From positions 36,753-100,752 of the forward strand of contig VGHN01000006.1 in the NCBI GenBank assembly GCA_016868255.1: a stretch of DNA of 64,000 nucleotides, in the 5' to 3' direction. This document shows positions 52,913 to 61,966 of the stretch, piece after piece. This DNA comes from Betaproteobacteria bacterium (GTDB lineage Bacteria > Pseudomonadota > Gammaproteobacteria > Burkholderiales > Burkholderiaceae_A). How positions within the stretch are numbered: position 1 is the stretch's first letter; every line of letters starts with the position of its first letter. Made by a program: the position numbers and the translations under genes. Under the pieces are notes generated by a model, which worked only from the letters and a program-made list of their open reading frames with translations, did no database searches and was not told the origin of the DNA.

Positions 52913-54937
52913 ATGCTATACCCCCAAGCAAAAATCTCTCAAGCTTTAAGCGCTCCTGGTCTTGGGGGGGGCATAAGTCGGCCGCACTCGAACAAGGGCT
53001 TGCAAAAGGATTCGCACAAGGGTCTGATTGCGGCCCTGATCGTGGGTGGGCTCGCCACGGCATCGGCTGGTGTTCTGGCCAAGCCCAAGGCCGACACCGA
53101 GGGCCAACACCCTGTCATCCAAGCGAAGAATGCTTTTCAGAGCCGCAACCTCGCCGCAATTGCGCAGGCCGAGCGGGCCTTGGCCAACGACCCCTTGCGC
53201 ATCTGGCCCGAGTATTGGCGTCAGCAGCTTCTGGTCAGTGGGCAGCCCTTCTCAGACCAAGCACGATTGGCCATCACCCAGTTCTCTCAGCAGCACAAAG
53301 ACCACCACCTGGTTCGTGCCCTTCAGCGCGACTGGGGCGTGGCGGCCCTTCAGTCCGGTCCCTGGGGTCCCCAGACCCGCGGTGTGCTCGAGCAAATCCC
53401 CAGAGACCTTGCCCATGCAGGCCTGCAGTGTGCTTTTGCTCGGTTGAATCCGGCCATGCCGGTCAGTGATCGGCTCTTGATCGTCCATGGCAACGAGATC
53501 GCGCGCGGCTGCCAGGGGTTGTTGGAGGAAATGGCCCAGTCGGGCGCTTTGGATGAATCAAACCTGCGAACCAAGGCGCGCGCCATGGCCAGCCTGGGTG
53601 AAGTGGCCGCGGCCGAGCGCCTCTGGTCGAGTTTTAAACGACAGGGGGCATTCAGTGCCAGCGAGAAGGCCACGCTCTCGATTCTCTCCCTCTCGAGTCG
53701 CAACAGCCTGCAGGCCGCCACGCGATTCCAAAAAGAGCGAAGCAAGCTCTCGGTCGAGCAGGCCACCTTCTTGGAATTCAATATCGGCAGCCGCCTCTGG
53801 ATGCGAACCGATCCAAGGGCGGGAGCGATGGTTCAGCGGGGCATGCCATCGCTTCCTCACCAGCCACCACTCATCCAGGAGGCCGCCGCAAGGGTCAGCC
53901 TCCGTATGGGAGATTGGGACAATCTTCGACAGATTCTTGGGGCCATGCCACCAAGCCTTCGCAATCAAGACCACTGGGCCTATTGGCAGGGATGGCTGGC
54001 ATCCCAGGCGGGCCAGACTCGAAAGGCAAAAGAAATCTGGGCAGGAATTCCGCCGGGCTGGGGTTTCTATCAAATCCTAGCGGCCGAGGCCCTGGGCCGT
54101 CCCCTCACAACACCGCCTCTGGACGACGGCATGCGCCAGCGAGTCCGACAATACCGAGAGCAAATCGCCGACCATCCGAGCCTCTACCGAGGGCTCAAGC
54201 TCTCGGCCCTGGGCCTTCGGGCAGAGGCCAGCCTGGAGTGGAACGCCTTTCTTACGGGCTTGTCCGATCCCGCCATCTTGGCCGCCAGCGAACTCGCTCT
54301 CGAGGCCGGCCAGCCCGATCGCGCCATTGCCGCTGCCATTCGCACACAAGACCACCACGACCTGCAGCTTCGATACCCCGTCTTGTTTCGCCCAGAAATC
54401 GACAAGGCCAATCGAGCCGAGCTGCTTGAAACGGCATGGGTGCTGGGTTTGATGCGCCAAGAATCGAGATTCCTGCAAGCGGTTCGATCCCCGGTGGGGG
54501 CCGTGGGCCTCATGCAACTCATGCCTCAGACAGCCAAGAGTGTGGCCCGAGACATCGGTCTGAAGGGTTTTCAGCTGCGCGCCCTGGAAGAGCCGCAAGT
54601 CAATATCTCCCTCGGTGTGCGCTACTTGCAAGACTTGGCCAATGACTTCAATGGCTCGGCAGTGCTTGCCACCGCGGCCTACAACGCTGGGCCGGGACGC
54701 AGCCGGCTCTGGCGCTCGAACCTCAGTCGAAGCATACCGGGGGCGGCTTTCGCCGAATCCATTCCCTTTACCGAGACCCGCACCTACGTCAAACAAGTGC
54801 TTGCCAATACGGTGGTTTATCAGCAAATCCTTAGTCAAGACGCCACGCTCTCTCGAGCGGGCATGAAGGGGGAGGCCCAGCGCGTCAGGCTCAATGACTG
54901 GCTGGCCCAGGTGGGTCCAACGGGCTTGCCTCGATAA
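52913..54937 (+). CDS. slt: Soluble lytic murein transglycosylase
   Basis: Periplasmic enzyme cleaving glycan strands to 1,6-anhydromuropeptides. About 674 residues: a signal-like segment (GLIAALIVGGLATASAGVLA, near residues 36-55), a long alpha-superhelical U/L domain, and the C-terminal catalytic SLT domain with the glutamate in MRQESRFLQAVRSPVGAVG, LMQLMPQTAKSVA and AYNAGPGR. Start uncertain: ATG 52913 and ATG 52877 are possible, both putting a long polar stretch before the signal helix. A run of eight G (52964-52971) lies in this early part. A downstream TTG (52999) would give a normal signal peptide. Confidence 0.92.
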   Translation: MLYPQAKISQALSAPGLGGGISRPHSNKGLQKDSHKGLIAALIVGGLATASAGVLAKPKADTEGQHPVIQAKNAFQSRNLAAIAQAERALANDPLRIWPEYWRQQLLVSGQPFSDQARLAITQFSQQHKDHHLVRALQRDWGVAALQSGPWGPQTRGVLEQIPRDLAHAGLQCAFARLNPAMPVSDRLLIVHGNEIARGCQGLLEEMAQSGALDESNLRTKARAMASLGEVAAAERLWSSFKRQGAFSASEKATLSILSLSSRNSLQAATRFQKERSKLSVEQATFLEFNIGSRLWMRTDPRAGAMVQRGMPSLPHQPPLIQEAAARVSLRMGDWDNLRQILGAMPPSLRNQDHWAYWQGWLASQAGQTRKAKEIWAGIPPGWGFYQILAAEALGRPLTTPPLDDGMRQRVRQYREQIADHPSLYRGLKLSALGLRAEASLEWNAFLTGLSDPAILAASELALEAGQPDRAIAAAIRTQDHHDLQLRYPVLFRPEIDKANRAELLETAWVLGLMRQESRFLQAVRSPVGAVGLMQLMPQTAKSVARDIGLKGFQLRALEEPQVNISLGVRYLQDLANDFNGSAVLATAAYNAGPGRSRLWRSNLSRSIPGAAFAESIPFTETRTYVKQVLANTVVYQQILSQDATLSRAGMKGEAQRVRLNDWLAQVGPTGLPR

Positions 54938-54955
54938 ATTGCCGATAATGGTGGG

Positions 54956-55942
54956 ATGACCCACAGCAATCAGACCATCGCCATCATCGGTGGGGCAGGT
55001 TTTGTCGGAAAAGCCCTGGCGGCCGAGCTCATCAGCCGCTCTGGCGGTGCCGGCGGCTCCGTTCGCATTCTGACCCGCTCTCGACAGAAGGCCAGGTCCA
55101 TCTGGAGTCTGCCCGGTGTCGAGATTCAAGAGGTCGATCCCACCGATGAGGCCGGCCTGAGCGAAGCGCTCATCGGTGCGCGGGCGGTGGTCAATCTGGT
55201 GGGCCTTCTCCATAGTCGACCCGGACGGCCTTGGGGCCCGGACTTCGACGAAGCCCATGTGAAATTCCCCTCGCGCTTGTCTCGCGCAATGTCCCGGGTG
55301 GGCGTTCGTCGACTCGTTCATGTGAGTGCCTTGGGCGTTGCTCCCCAAGCACCCTCTATGTACCTGCGCTCAAAATCCGCAGGGGAAAATGGACTCAAGG
55401 CATCCCACGACATCGACCTGACCATTCTTCGCCCGTCGGTGATTTTTGGCCCTGGTGACTCGTTCCTTAACCTATTTGCAAAGCTACAACGCTGGCTGCC
55501 CGTTGTGCCGCTGGCCACCCCACACAGTCGCTTTCAGCCCATCTACCTCGGTGATGCGATCAAGGCGATTGCCAACTGCCTCGCCAATCCAAAGACCATC
55601 GGCCAGGCCTATGAACTCGCCGGACCGGATGTGCTGAGTCTCTACGAAATCGTCCATTGGGCGGGGGAATACAGCGGCCATCCACGGCCAATTCTTCCCT
55701 TGCCCGACAGCGTCTCGTGGCTCCAGGCGCTGGTGATGGAGCAGCTCCCGGGCCCACCGATGATCTCGCGAGACAACCTGGCTTCTTCGAGCGTGCCAAG
55801 CGTGGCCTCCGGACCGCTCTCGCCTGAGTTGGGCATTGGGATACCCCACAGCCTTCACGCCATCGCGCCGATCATGCTCCAGGACCACTCATCCCGCACC
55901 CGCTTGCTCAAGCGTCGAACGCGTCGAATTATCAGCGATTGA
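54956..55942 (+). CDS. NDUFA9-like NAD(P)-binding epimerase-family protein
   Basis: 328 residues with a Rossmann start IAIIGGAGFVGKALAAELI and blocks VVNLVGLLHSR, LVHVSALGVAPQAPSMYLRSKSAGE (YxxxK) and LRPSVIFGPGDSFLNLFAKL. This pattern is the atypical SDR5 group related to the complex I accessory subunit NDUFA9; bacterial members are of unknown substrate and are often annotated complex I-like. It lies between slt and cca. No complex I genes are nearby. The stop overlaps the cca start. Confidence 0.85.
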   Translation: MTHSNQTIAIIGGAGFVGKALAAELISRSGGAGGSVRILTRSRQKARSIWSLPGVEIQEVDPTDEAGLSEALIGARAVVNLVGLLHSRPGRPWGPDFDEAHVKFPSRLSRAMSRVGVRRLVHVSALGVAPQAPSMYLRSKSAGENGLKASHDIDLTILRPSVIFGPGDSFLNLFAKLQRWLPVVPLATPHSRFQPIYLGDAIKAIANCLANPKTIGQAYELAGPDVLSLYEIVHWAGEYSGHPRPILPLPDSVSWLQALVMEQLPGPPMISRDNLASSSVPSVASGPLSPELGIGIPHSLHAIAPIMLQDHSSRTRLLKRRTRRIISD

Positions 55943-57147
55943 GTCATCGATCCTCATTGCGAGTCGATCGGCTCAAATCACTCGCACCCCAAAGGAATAC
56001 CCCTGCATCGGCGGCCCTGCCTGCCCACGTCAGCCTGTTTTGCGTGGGCGGTGCCGTTCGAGATGCGCTCCTTGATCGGCCCAGCAGTGACCTGGATTTT
56101 CTCGTCGTCGGCGCCACGCCAGAGACCATGGTCCGTGCCGGCTTTCGACCCGTGGGCCGTGATTTCCCAGTATTTCTTCATCCCCAAACACACCAGGAAT
56201 TTGCCCTCGCGCGAACCGAGCGCAAGTCGGGGCGCGGCTACCATGGGTTTGTATTCCAAGCCGATGCGTCGGTTCGACTCGAAGATGACCTTGCACGCCG
56301 AGACCTCACCATCAATGCAATGGCTGTCGATGAGCAGGGGGCACTCCACGACCCTTTTGGAGGATCGAAAGACCTTCTGGAGGGGCGGTTGCGTCATATC
56401 GGGGCAGCCTTCTCAGAGGACCCTGTTCGGGTCCTTCGTCTGGCTCGATTTCTCGCCCGATGGCCCGATATGTCCATCGACCCAGCAACACTGGAACTCT
56501 GTCGAGAGATGCAAACCAGCGGTGAACTCGACAGCCTGGTGGCCGAGCGTGTCTGGCAGGAACTTCAACAGGGGTTGAGCGAGCCCTCGCCCGAGGCGAT
56601 GGTGAGGTTCCTCGATTCGATTCATGCATGGGAAGGGATTACCGGGGCCTCGACACCGAGTGCCAACGCGTTCGCACTTCTGCAGCAACTCACCCAAGAT
56701 GGGCTGGGCCCTGCACTGCGTGCAGGCCTACTCTGGGGCCTGCATGCCCCCCGGAAACTTCTTCATGTCATTCCAAAGGCCATCGCCGAGTGGCGGGCGC
56801 TGGTCGAAGAAGGCTTACACAGCCAGGGCCTTCGGGCGTTGCTCTCGAACCAAGACAATGCATCAGCCGTGGCGCGAACCACGCTTATTGAAGCCACCGT
56901 CGACTGGGCCAAGGCCTGCGATCTCTTCCGGCGTTCCGAGCGCTTGGATGGGTTAATGGCCCTTTTTGAATGCCTCTATCCGGGGCAGATGAAGGTATTC
57001 CAACGGCTCGCTGCTCTGTTGCCCGCGCTCATCTCGCTGCCAGTGGGGGATGTTGCGCAGTTGGCCGCGCAAAGGAAGGAATCCGTCGAGCAGGCGGTTC
57101 GAGCCCACCGCATCAATTGGCTTCTTCAAGCCCTCGAGACGCAGTAA
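55939..57147 (+). CDS. cca: CCA tRNA nucleotidyltransferase without a recognisable HD site
   Basis: Adds or repairs the tRNA 3' CCA. Nucleotidyltransferase motifs are FCVGGAVRDALL and SSDLDFLVVG (catalytic DxD), then LARRDLTINAMAVDE and EDPVRVLRLARFLARW. The C-terminal third should carry an HD phosphohydrolase motif as in E. coli Cca; here the segment around GLLWGLHAPRKLLHV has no HD pair, so repair-type phosphatase activity is probably lost. The start is TTG 55939, overlapping the previous TGA; no ATG exists before the first motif. The 3' end overlaps the convergent MidA-like gene by 35 bases. 402 residues. Confidence 0.9.
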   Translation: MSHRSSLRVDRLKSLAPQRNTPASAALPAHVSLFCVGGAVRDALLDRPSSDLDFLVVGATPETMVRAGFRPVGRDFPVFLHPQTHQEFALARTERKSGRGYHGFVFQADASVRLEDDLARRDLTINAMAVDEQGALHDPFGGSKDLLEGRLRHIGAAFSEDPVRVLRLARFLARWPDMSIDPATLELCREMQTSGELDSLVAERVWQELQQGLSEPSPEAMVRFLDSIHAWEGITGASTPSANAFALLQQLTQDGLGPALRAGLLWGLHAPRKLLHVIPKAIAEWRALVEEGLHSQGLRALLSNQDNASAVARTTLIEATVDWAKACDLFRRSERLDGLMALFECLYPGQMKVFQRLAALLPALISLPVGDVAQLAAQRKESVEQAVRAHRINWLLQALETQ

Positions 57148-58291
57148 GAACAAGAAACCGCTGGCCCATATCGGCATCCGAGAGCAGGGTCTGGAGTTGG
57201 CCAAGCATTCGTATGGACTCTGGCTTGCCTGGGGTATTGCTCTTCTCCTCGAATAGCCGCTGTTGCGCCTCCTCGATGAGACCCTGGTCAATCAGCCAAG
57301 CCGCCTGGGTCTGAAGGCACAAATTGAGCCCGCCGTGGGAGAGAACATCGGCGAGTTCGGAGAAATCAACGTGCGCGGTGAGATCCATATCGCCTGCGTG
57401 GGCAAGCCAAGTGGGCCAGTCGTCAATTCGTTGGTGGCGATGGTGTGCGGTTAAGGTGCCCCGGTGACGGTCAGGGTGATCCAACTCCACTCTCTCATAG
57501 CCGTAATCGGCAATGACCAACTCACCCCAGGCCAGGCCATCGGCGAGGCTGCGCGCCCAAGGCGCCAGCCACGGTGACCATTCACCGCGGTGGCCCGCCA
57601 TCCAGGGACCCCACTGACCCAAATCGGCGTGCCGACGAAGTGCGACCTCGGTGAGTCGCTCCTGGCCGCGACGAGACGCCCAACTCCAACCATCTTTTGA
57701 ATCCCAGGCCAGGCCCCACTCGAGGACAGGGCCTTGGGGGTCATTGGGTGCCCATTCAAAGACCTTCGTGGGCAGGGCATCGGCCACCTCATTGGCCAGA
57801 ACCAATCCCTCAAACCCCCCCAATCCCTCCAATTGCGCCCCCTCCTCTTCAAGCCGATCGAGCCAGACAACCTCTATTGGAAATTGCGAGAGTCGCGCCT
57901 CCTGATGCTTGCGAAGGCCGGCGGAGCGCTCGACCAACTCGACTCGCTGGGGCAGGATCTGCCACTCGCCGAGTTGCTCAAGAACTGTCTGCATGAGTGC
58001 GCCATTGCCTGGCCCGAATTCACGCAGGCAGGGCCGCTTTCGGCCTTGCAAGCGAGCCATTCGCTCGAGCCGTTTAAAGCGCTTGGCAATGGCCCACCCC
58101 ATCCAGGGCCCGAGTCCAGCCGCGGTAACAAAGTCTCCGGTCGGTCCAAATGGACCGTCGGGTCTGCCTGCATCTGAGTAATAGCCGGCCTGGGGGTGGT
58201 AGAGCGCGCGCTCCATGAATTGATCAAAGGGGATCCACCCGGATTGCCTGCATGCGTCGTCATAGAGGGCGGCATGGAGGGCTGGGTGCAT
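57113..58291 (-). CDS. MidA/NDUFAF7-family SAM-dependent methyltransferase
   Basis: 392 residues. Blocks are FDQFMERALYHPQAGYY, GDFVTAAGLGPWMGWAIA, the SAM motif LREFGPGNGALMQTVL, and YGYERVELDHPDRHRGTL near the C-terminal half. This is the DUF185/MidA family; eukaryotic NDUFAF7 methylates an arginine of complex I, while the bacterial substrate is unknown. The neighbourhood also has an NDUFA9-like gene, a suggestive but unproven coincidence. Overlaps cca at the 3' end; divergent from the pteridine reductase-like gene by 31 bases. Confidence 0.88.
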   Translation of the reverse strand: MHPALHAALYDDACRQSGWIPFDQFMERALYHPQAGYYSDAGRPDGPFGPTGDFVTAAGLGPWMGWAIAKRFKRLERMARLQGRKRPCLREFGPGNGALMQTVLEQLGEWQILPQRVELVERSAGLRKHQEARLSQFPIEVVWLDRLEEEGAQLEGLGGFEGLVLANEVADALPTKVFEWAPNDPQGPVLEWGLAWDSKDGWSWASRRGQERLTEVALRRHADLGQWGPWMAGHRGEWSPWLAPWARSLADGLAWGELVIADYGYERVELDHPDRHRGTLTAHHRHQRIDDWPTWLAHAGDMDLTAHVDFSELADVLSHGGLNLCLQTQAAWLIDQGLIEEAQQRLFEEKSNTPGKPESIRMLGQLQTLLSDADMGQRFLVLTASRGLEEAN

Positions 58292-58322
58292 CGGAGAAGG
58301 TTATCAAAGCTACACTTGCACG

Positions 58323-59171
58323 ATGCCCCAAACGCCACCGAATGCCCCATCGCAAGGGACTCGCGCCACCGCCGATGGTCAATTCGCGCTGGTCACCGGT
58401 GGGGCGAAACGGATTGGGGCGGCCATTGCAACTGCCCTTGCAAGTCACGGTTGGATTCCGTTGGTCCAGTTTCAGAGTTCCGCAAGAGAGGCTGCTGCCA
58501 CGGTCTCGGCCATTCGCGAGCAAGGCGGGATGGCCCACGCGGTGGAGCAAGACCTCAATGCCTTGGATGGGCCCGTTGCATCCGCCTGGCTCGAGCAGCT
58601 CGAGGCCAATCACGGGCCCATCGGGCTCATTGTGAACAACGCCGCACGATTTGAATTCGACTCCCCCGAAAACTTCTCTGCAGAGAGCCTTCAGGCCCAC
58701 CTGAAGACCAATCTTCAGGCGCCACTCCTTCTCATTCAGGCTTACTACGAACGCCTTCGACGGGCCGAGCACCCAGCCCGACGAGGGGTCGCAATTCAGT
58801 TGCTCGACCAGAAGCTTCTCAATCCCAATCCGGACTTTTTCAGCTATACCCTCTCAAAGGCGGCGCTCTCCCATGGCTGCGAGTTGATGGCGCGCGCCTT
58901 TGCGCCCCACTTGCGGGTGCTCTCGGTCTCTCCCGGAATCAGTCTCCCCTCGGCCGATCAAACGCAGGCGGAGTTTGAAAGGGCCCATGGCCAGACCCCT
59001 ATGGGACAATCGAGTCGGCCGCAGGACATTGCTGAAGCAGTCTGTTGGCTGGCCCAGGCCCAGGCCATCACCGGTGTGAATCTCGCTGTCGACGGAGGGC
59101 AGCACCTCTGCCCCAGCCCGAGAGACATTCTTTTTCTAACCCGATCCCCTGACCATGACCGACCTGCTTGA
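58323..59171 (+). CDS. Pteridine reductase-like short-chain dehydrogenase
   Basis: 282-residue SDR protein: cofactor loop ALVTGGAKRIGAAIA near residue 23, NNAARFEF, QLLDQKLLNPNPDFFSYTLSKAAL with catalytic Y and K, and VSPGISLPSADQT. The TGGAKRIG and LLDQK segments match pteridine reductase/FolM-type dihydrofolate or dihydromonapterin reductases. Its overlap with folB (17 bases) supports a role in pterin metabolism. The exact substrate is not determined. Confidence 0.85.
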   Translation: MPQTPPNAPSQGTRATADGQFALVTGGAKRIGAAIATALASHGWIPLVQFQSSAREAAATVSAIREQGGMAHAVEQDLNALDGPVASAWLEQLEANHGPIGLIVNNAARFEFDSPENFSAESLQAHLKTNLQAPLLLIQAYYERLRRAEHPARRGVAIQLLDQKLLNPNPDFFSYTLSKAALSHGCELMARAFAPHLRVLSVSPGISLPSADQTQAEFERAHGQTPMGQSSRPQDIAEAVCWLAQAQAITGVNLAVDGGQHLCPSPRDILFLTRSPDHDRPA

Positions 59172-59556
59172 CCCAAGACTTGCCGATTGCCGTCGTATTT
59201 TTCTTCAGGGAATGTCGTTGCAAGCGTCCATCGGGTTTCACCCTTTCGAGAAAACCACGCGCCAGCGAATTCGAATTGGTGTCGAAATTTTTATCCCAGT
59301 CAACGCCTCCACATCCGAGTGCGACGATGTCAGCGATGTCTTGGATTACGACTTCATTCGAACGGGTATCTCGGCCTTGGCCGCTTCACGGCACTTCAAT
59401 CTGCAAGAGACCCTCGCCGACGAGATTGTTGCGCTCTGCCTGAAGGCCCCGATGGTTCGTGCGGTGCGAGTCCGAACCGAGAAGCCAGACGTCTATCCCG
59501 ACTGCGAAACCATCGGCACCGAAGTCATGGCCTGGGCAACGACCAAGCCCTCCTAA
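59155..59556 (+). CDS. folB: Dihydroneopterin aldolase
   Basis: Splits 7,8-dihydroneopterin in folate synthesis. The 133-residue protein contains the family core LQGMSLQASIGFHPFEK, the glutamate-bearing HFNLQETLADEIVALCL and the lysine in RTEKPDVYPDC. It overlaps the end of the pteridine reductase-like gene in another frame and is followed by ttcA after 18 bases. Length is slightly above the 120-residue norm through an N-terminal extension. Confidence 0.92.
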   Translation: MTDLLDPRLADCRRIFLQGMSLQASIGFHPFEKTTRQRIRIGVEIFIPVNASTSECDDVSDVLDYDFIRTGISALAASRHFNLQETLADEIVALCLKAPMVRAVRVRTEKPDVYPDCETIGTEVMAWATTKPS

Positions 59557-59574
59557 TCCCCAGCGACCAGACCC

Positions 59575-60381
59575 ATGCAGACCCAAGTCGTCGCCTTTCG
59601 AAAACTCGAACTCGAGACCAATAAGCTCTCGAAGAGGCTCCATCGGCAGGTGGGAGAGGCCATCTCGGATTTCCAAATGATTGAGGCCGGTGATCGGGTC
59701 ATGGTCTGCCTCTCGGGGGGGAAGGACAGCTACGGCCTTCTTGACATCCTGCTCTCGCTTCGGGAGCGGGCACCCATCGATTTCGAACTCATTGCAGTCA
59801 ACCTGGACCAGGGCCACCCCGGCTTCCCCAAGGAGGTCCTGCCCAACTACCTACGTGAGCTCGGGGTTCCCTTTCATGTCGAAGTGCAAGACACCCACAG
59901 CATCGTCAAGCGCGTGATTCCCGAGGGCCAGACCATGTGCTCGCTCTGCTCAAGGCTGCGCCGGGGCGTGCTCTATCGGGTTGCAGATGAGTTGGGAGCC
60001 ACCAAGATTGCATTGGGGCACCATCGAGACGACATCCTGGAGACATTTTTTCTCAATCTCTTCTTTGGTGGAACTCTCAAGGCCATGCCACCCCGGCTCC
60101 GATCAGACGATGGGGCCCACGTGGTGATTCGGCCGCTGGCCTATGTCGAGGAAGAGGACCTCGAGGCCTGGGCTGCACACCGTGGCTTTCCGATTATTCC
60201 CTGCGACCTCTGCGGCTCGCAGGAGAATCTTCAACGTCAACAGATGAAGCAGATGCTTCAAGACTGGAAGCGACGCCACCCCGGCCGGGTTGAGTCTATT
60301 TTTCAGGCCATGGGACGAGTGGCGCCATCGCAACTCTTGGACCGCTCGCTGTTTCAGTTTTCAGAGACGAATCTCCCATGA
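59575..60381 (+). CDS. ttcA: tRNA 2-thiocytidine biosynthesis protein TtcA
   Basis: Thiolates cytidine 32 of certain tRNAs using ATP and an iron-sulfur cluster. The 268-residue protein has the PP-loop [16 protein letters not shown], then the cysteine pair in [16 protein letters not shown] and [19 protein letters not shown], all diagnostic of TtcA. The third cysteine region [13 protein letters not shown] is present. The stop overlaps the ubiB ATG. Confidence 0.96.
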   Translation: MQTQVVAFRKLELETNKLSKRLHRQVGEAISDFQMIEAGDRVMVCLSGGKDSYGLLDILLSLRERAPIDFELIAVNLDQGHPGFPKEVLPNYLRELGVPFHVEVQDTHSIVKRVIPEGQTMCSLCSRLRRGVLYRVADELGATKIALGHHRDDILETFFLNLFFGGTLKAMPPRLRSDDGAHVVIRPLAYVEEEDLEAWAAHRGFPIIPCDLCGSQENLQRQQMKQMLQDWKRRHPGRVESIFQAMGRVAPSQLLDRSLFQFSETNLP

Positions 60382-61931
60382 CATCGCTGCTGCGATTGCT
60401 CACCATACTTCGAGTTGTCTGGCGATTTGGGCTGGATCAACTCGCCATTGATGGCGCTCGCAGAAGCCTCGACTCGCGGTTGCTGAGCACTGGACTGAGG
60501 CTGCTGCGGCTCGGCCGCCGCTTTGACGCACCGAGGGGCCAACGGATTCGAGAGGCCCTGGAGAGTCTCGGGCCGATATTCGTCAAGTTTGGTCAGGTGC
60601 TCTCCACCCGTCGCGATCTCTTGCCCGAAGACATCGCCGATGAATTGGCCCTGCTTCAAGACCAGGTCCCGGCCTTTGATTCGGCAATCGCCATTGCCAC
60701 GATCGAGCGGTCGCTGGGCAACTCCATCAGAGGCATCTTCGAGCACTTTGAATCCACGCCGGTGGCAAGTGCCTCGATTGCCCAAGTCCACTTTGCGCGA
60801 CTCATCGGGGGGCGCGAAGTCGCCGTCAAGGTCCTGCGGCCCGGCATGCTGCAGATCATCGACAAGGACCTGGCCTTGCTGCGCCGATTCGCCCAGGTGG
60901 TTGAGCGTGTCTCCAGCGATGGACGACGCCTCAAGCCCAGAGAGGTCGTCGACGAGTTCGACAACTACCTCCATGATGAGCTCGATTTGGTGCGGGAAGC
61001 CGCCAATGCGGCCCAGCTTCGGCGAAACTTTCAAGGCTCGCCCCTGCTTCTCATTCCAGAGATGGTCTGGGACCTCTGCCGATCCGATGTCATTGTGATG
61101 GAGCGTGTCTACGGCATTCCCATCAACCGCATGGCCCGTCTGCACGAGGCGAAGATTGATCTCAAGCAGCTCTCCCGTGAGGGCGTGGAGATCTTCTTCA
61201 CCCAGGTCTTCAGGGACGGCTACTTCCATGCCGATATGCACCCCGGCAATATTCTCGTGGCCGATCGCGGTCCTCATTTTGGCCACTACATCGCACTGGA
61301 CTTTGGGATTGTCGGAACCCTCTCTGAGTTCGACAAGAACTACCTCGCCCAGAACTTTCTGGCCTTCTTTCGACGCGACTACCGGCGGGTGGCAGAACTG
61401 CACATCGAGTCGGGATGGGCCCCGGCAAGCACAAGGGCGGACTCCCTCGAGGCTGCTGTGCGGGGGGTCTGTGAGCCCTTCTTCGATCGGCCCCTCAAAG
61501 AGATATCGCTCGGTCAGGTATTGCTGAGACTCTTTCAGGCCTCACGTCGATTCAATGTCGAGATCCAGCCGCAACTCGTCCTGTTGCAGAAGACGTTGCT
61601 CAACATTGAGGGGCTCGGCCGCCAGCTCGACCCCGATCTCGACCTCTGGGTGACCGCCAAACCCTTCCTCGAGAACTGGATGCAGGAGCAAGTCGGGCCC
61701 AAGGCGCTGGCCCGCAACCTTCGACGGGAGTCCGAGCGCTGGGCTGTCTTGTTGCCGCAGCTGCCGCGTCTCGCCCATGCCGCACTCAAGAGGGCCGGCC
61801 AGCCCCACAGTGGCGAGGCCCAGACCGAACAGCTCGAGGCCCTTGTGCGAGAGACTCGGCTGACCCGTCGCTGGCTCCAGGCCCTAACCATTCTGGCGCT
61901 GGGCTTACTGCTCGCGCTGCTCGTGTCTTAA
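60378..61931 (+). CDS. ubiB: Ubiquinone biosynthesis atypical kinase UbiB
   Basis: ADCK/COQ8-type ATPase needed for ubiquinone synthesis, inner membrane. The 517-residue protein has the KxGQ segment [20 protein letters not shown], the alanine-rich loop [12 protein letters not shown], lysine in [10 protein letters not shown], and the catalytic MHPGN and [10 protein letters not shown] motifs. A C-terminal membrane helix ([17 protein letters not shown]) completes the usual architecture. Coupled to ttcA by ATGA overlap. Other ubi genes are not in the window. Confidence 0.95.
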   Translation: MTSLLRLLTILRVVWRFGLDQLAIDGARRSLDSRLLSTGLRLLRLGRRFDAPRGQRIREALESLGPIFVKFGQVLSTRRDLLPEDIADELALLQDQVPAFDSAIAIATIERSLGNSIRGIFEHFESTPVASASIAQVHFARLIGGREVAVKVLRPGMLQIIDKDLALLRRFAQVVERVSSDGRRLKPREVVDEFDNYLHDELDLVREAANAAQLRRNFQGSPLLLIPEMVWDLCRSDVIVMERVYGIPINRMARLHEAKIDLKQLSREGVEIFFTQVFRDGYFHADMHPGNILVADRGPHFGHYIALDFGIVGTLSEFDKNYLAQNFLAFFRRDYRRVAELHIESGWAPASTRADSLEAAVRGVCEPFFDRPLKEISLGQVLLRLFQASRRFNVEIQPQLVLLQKTLLNIEGLGRQLDPDLDLWVTAKPFLENWMQEQVGPKALARNLRRESERWAVLLPQLPRLAHAALKRAGQPHSGEAQTEQLEALVRETRLTRRWLQALTILALGLLLALLVS

Positions 61932-61966
61932 TCTCCAACGGGTTTTAACAAAGGAGGTCCCACCAG

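Noticed and set aside
54077..55348. 423-codon open frame on the minus strand across slt and the next gene
   Set aside because: It lies opposite well-supported genes, has no recognisable domain, and such frames are common in GC-rich DNA.
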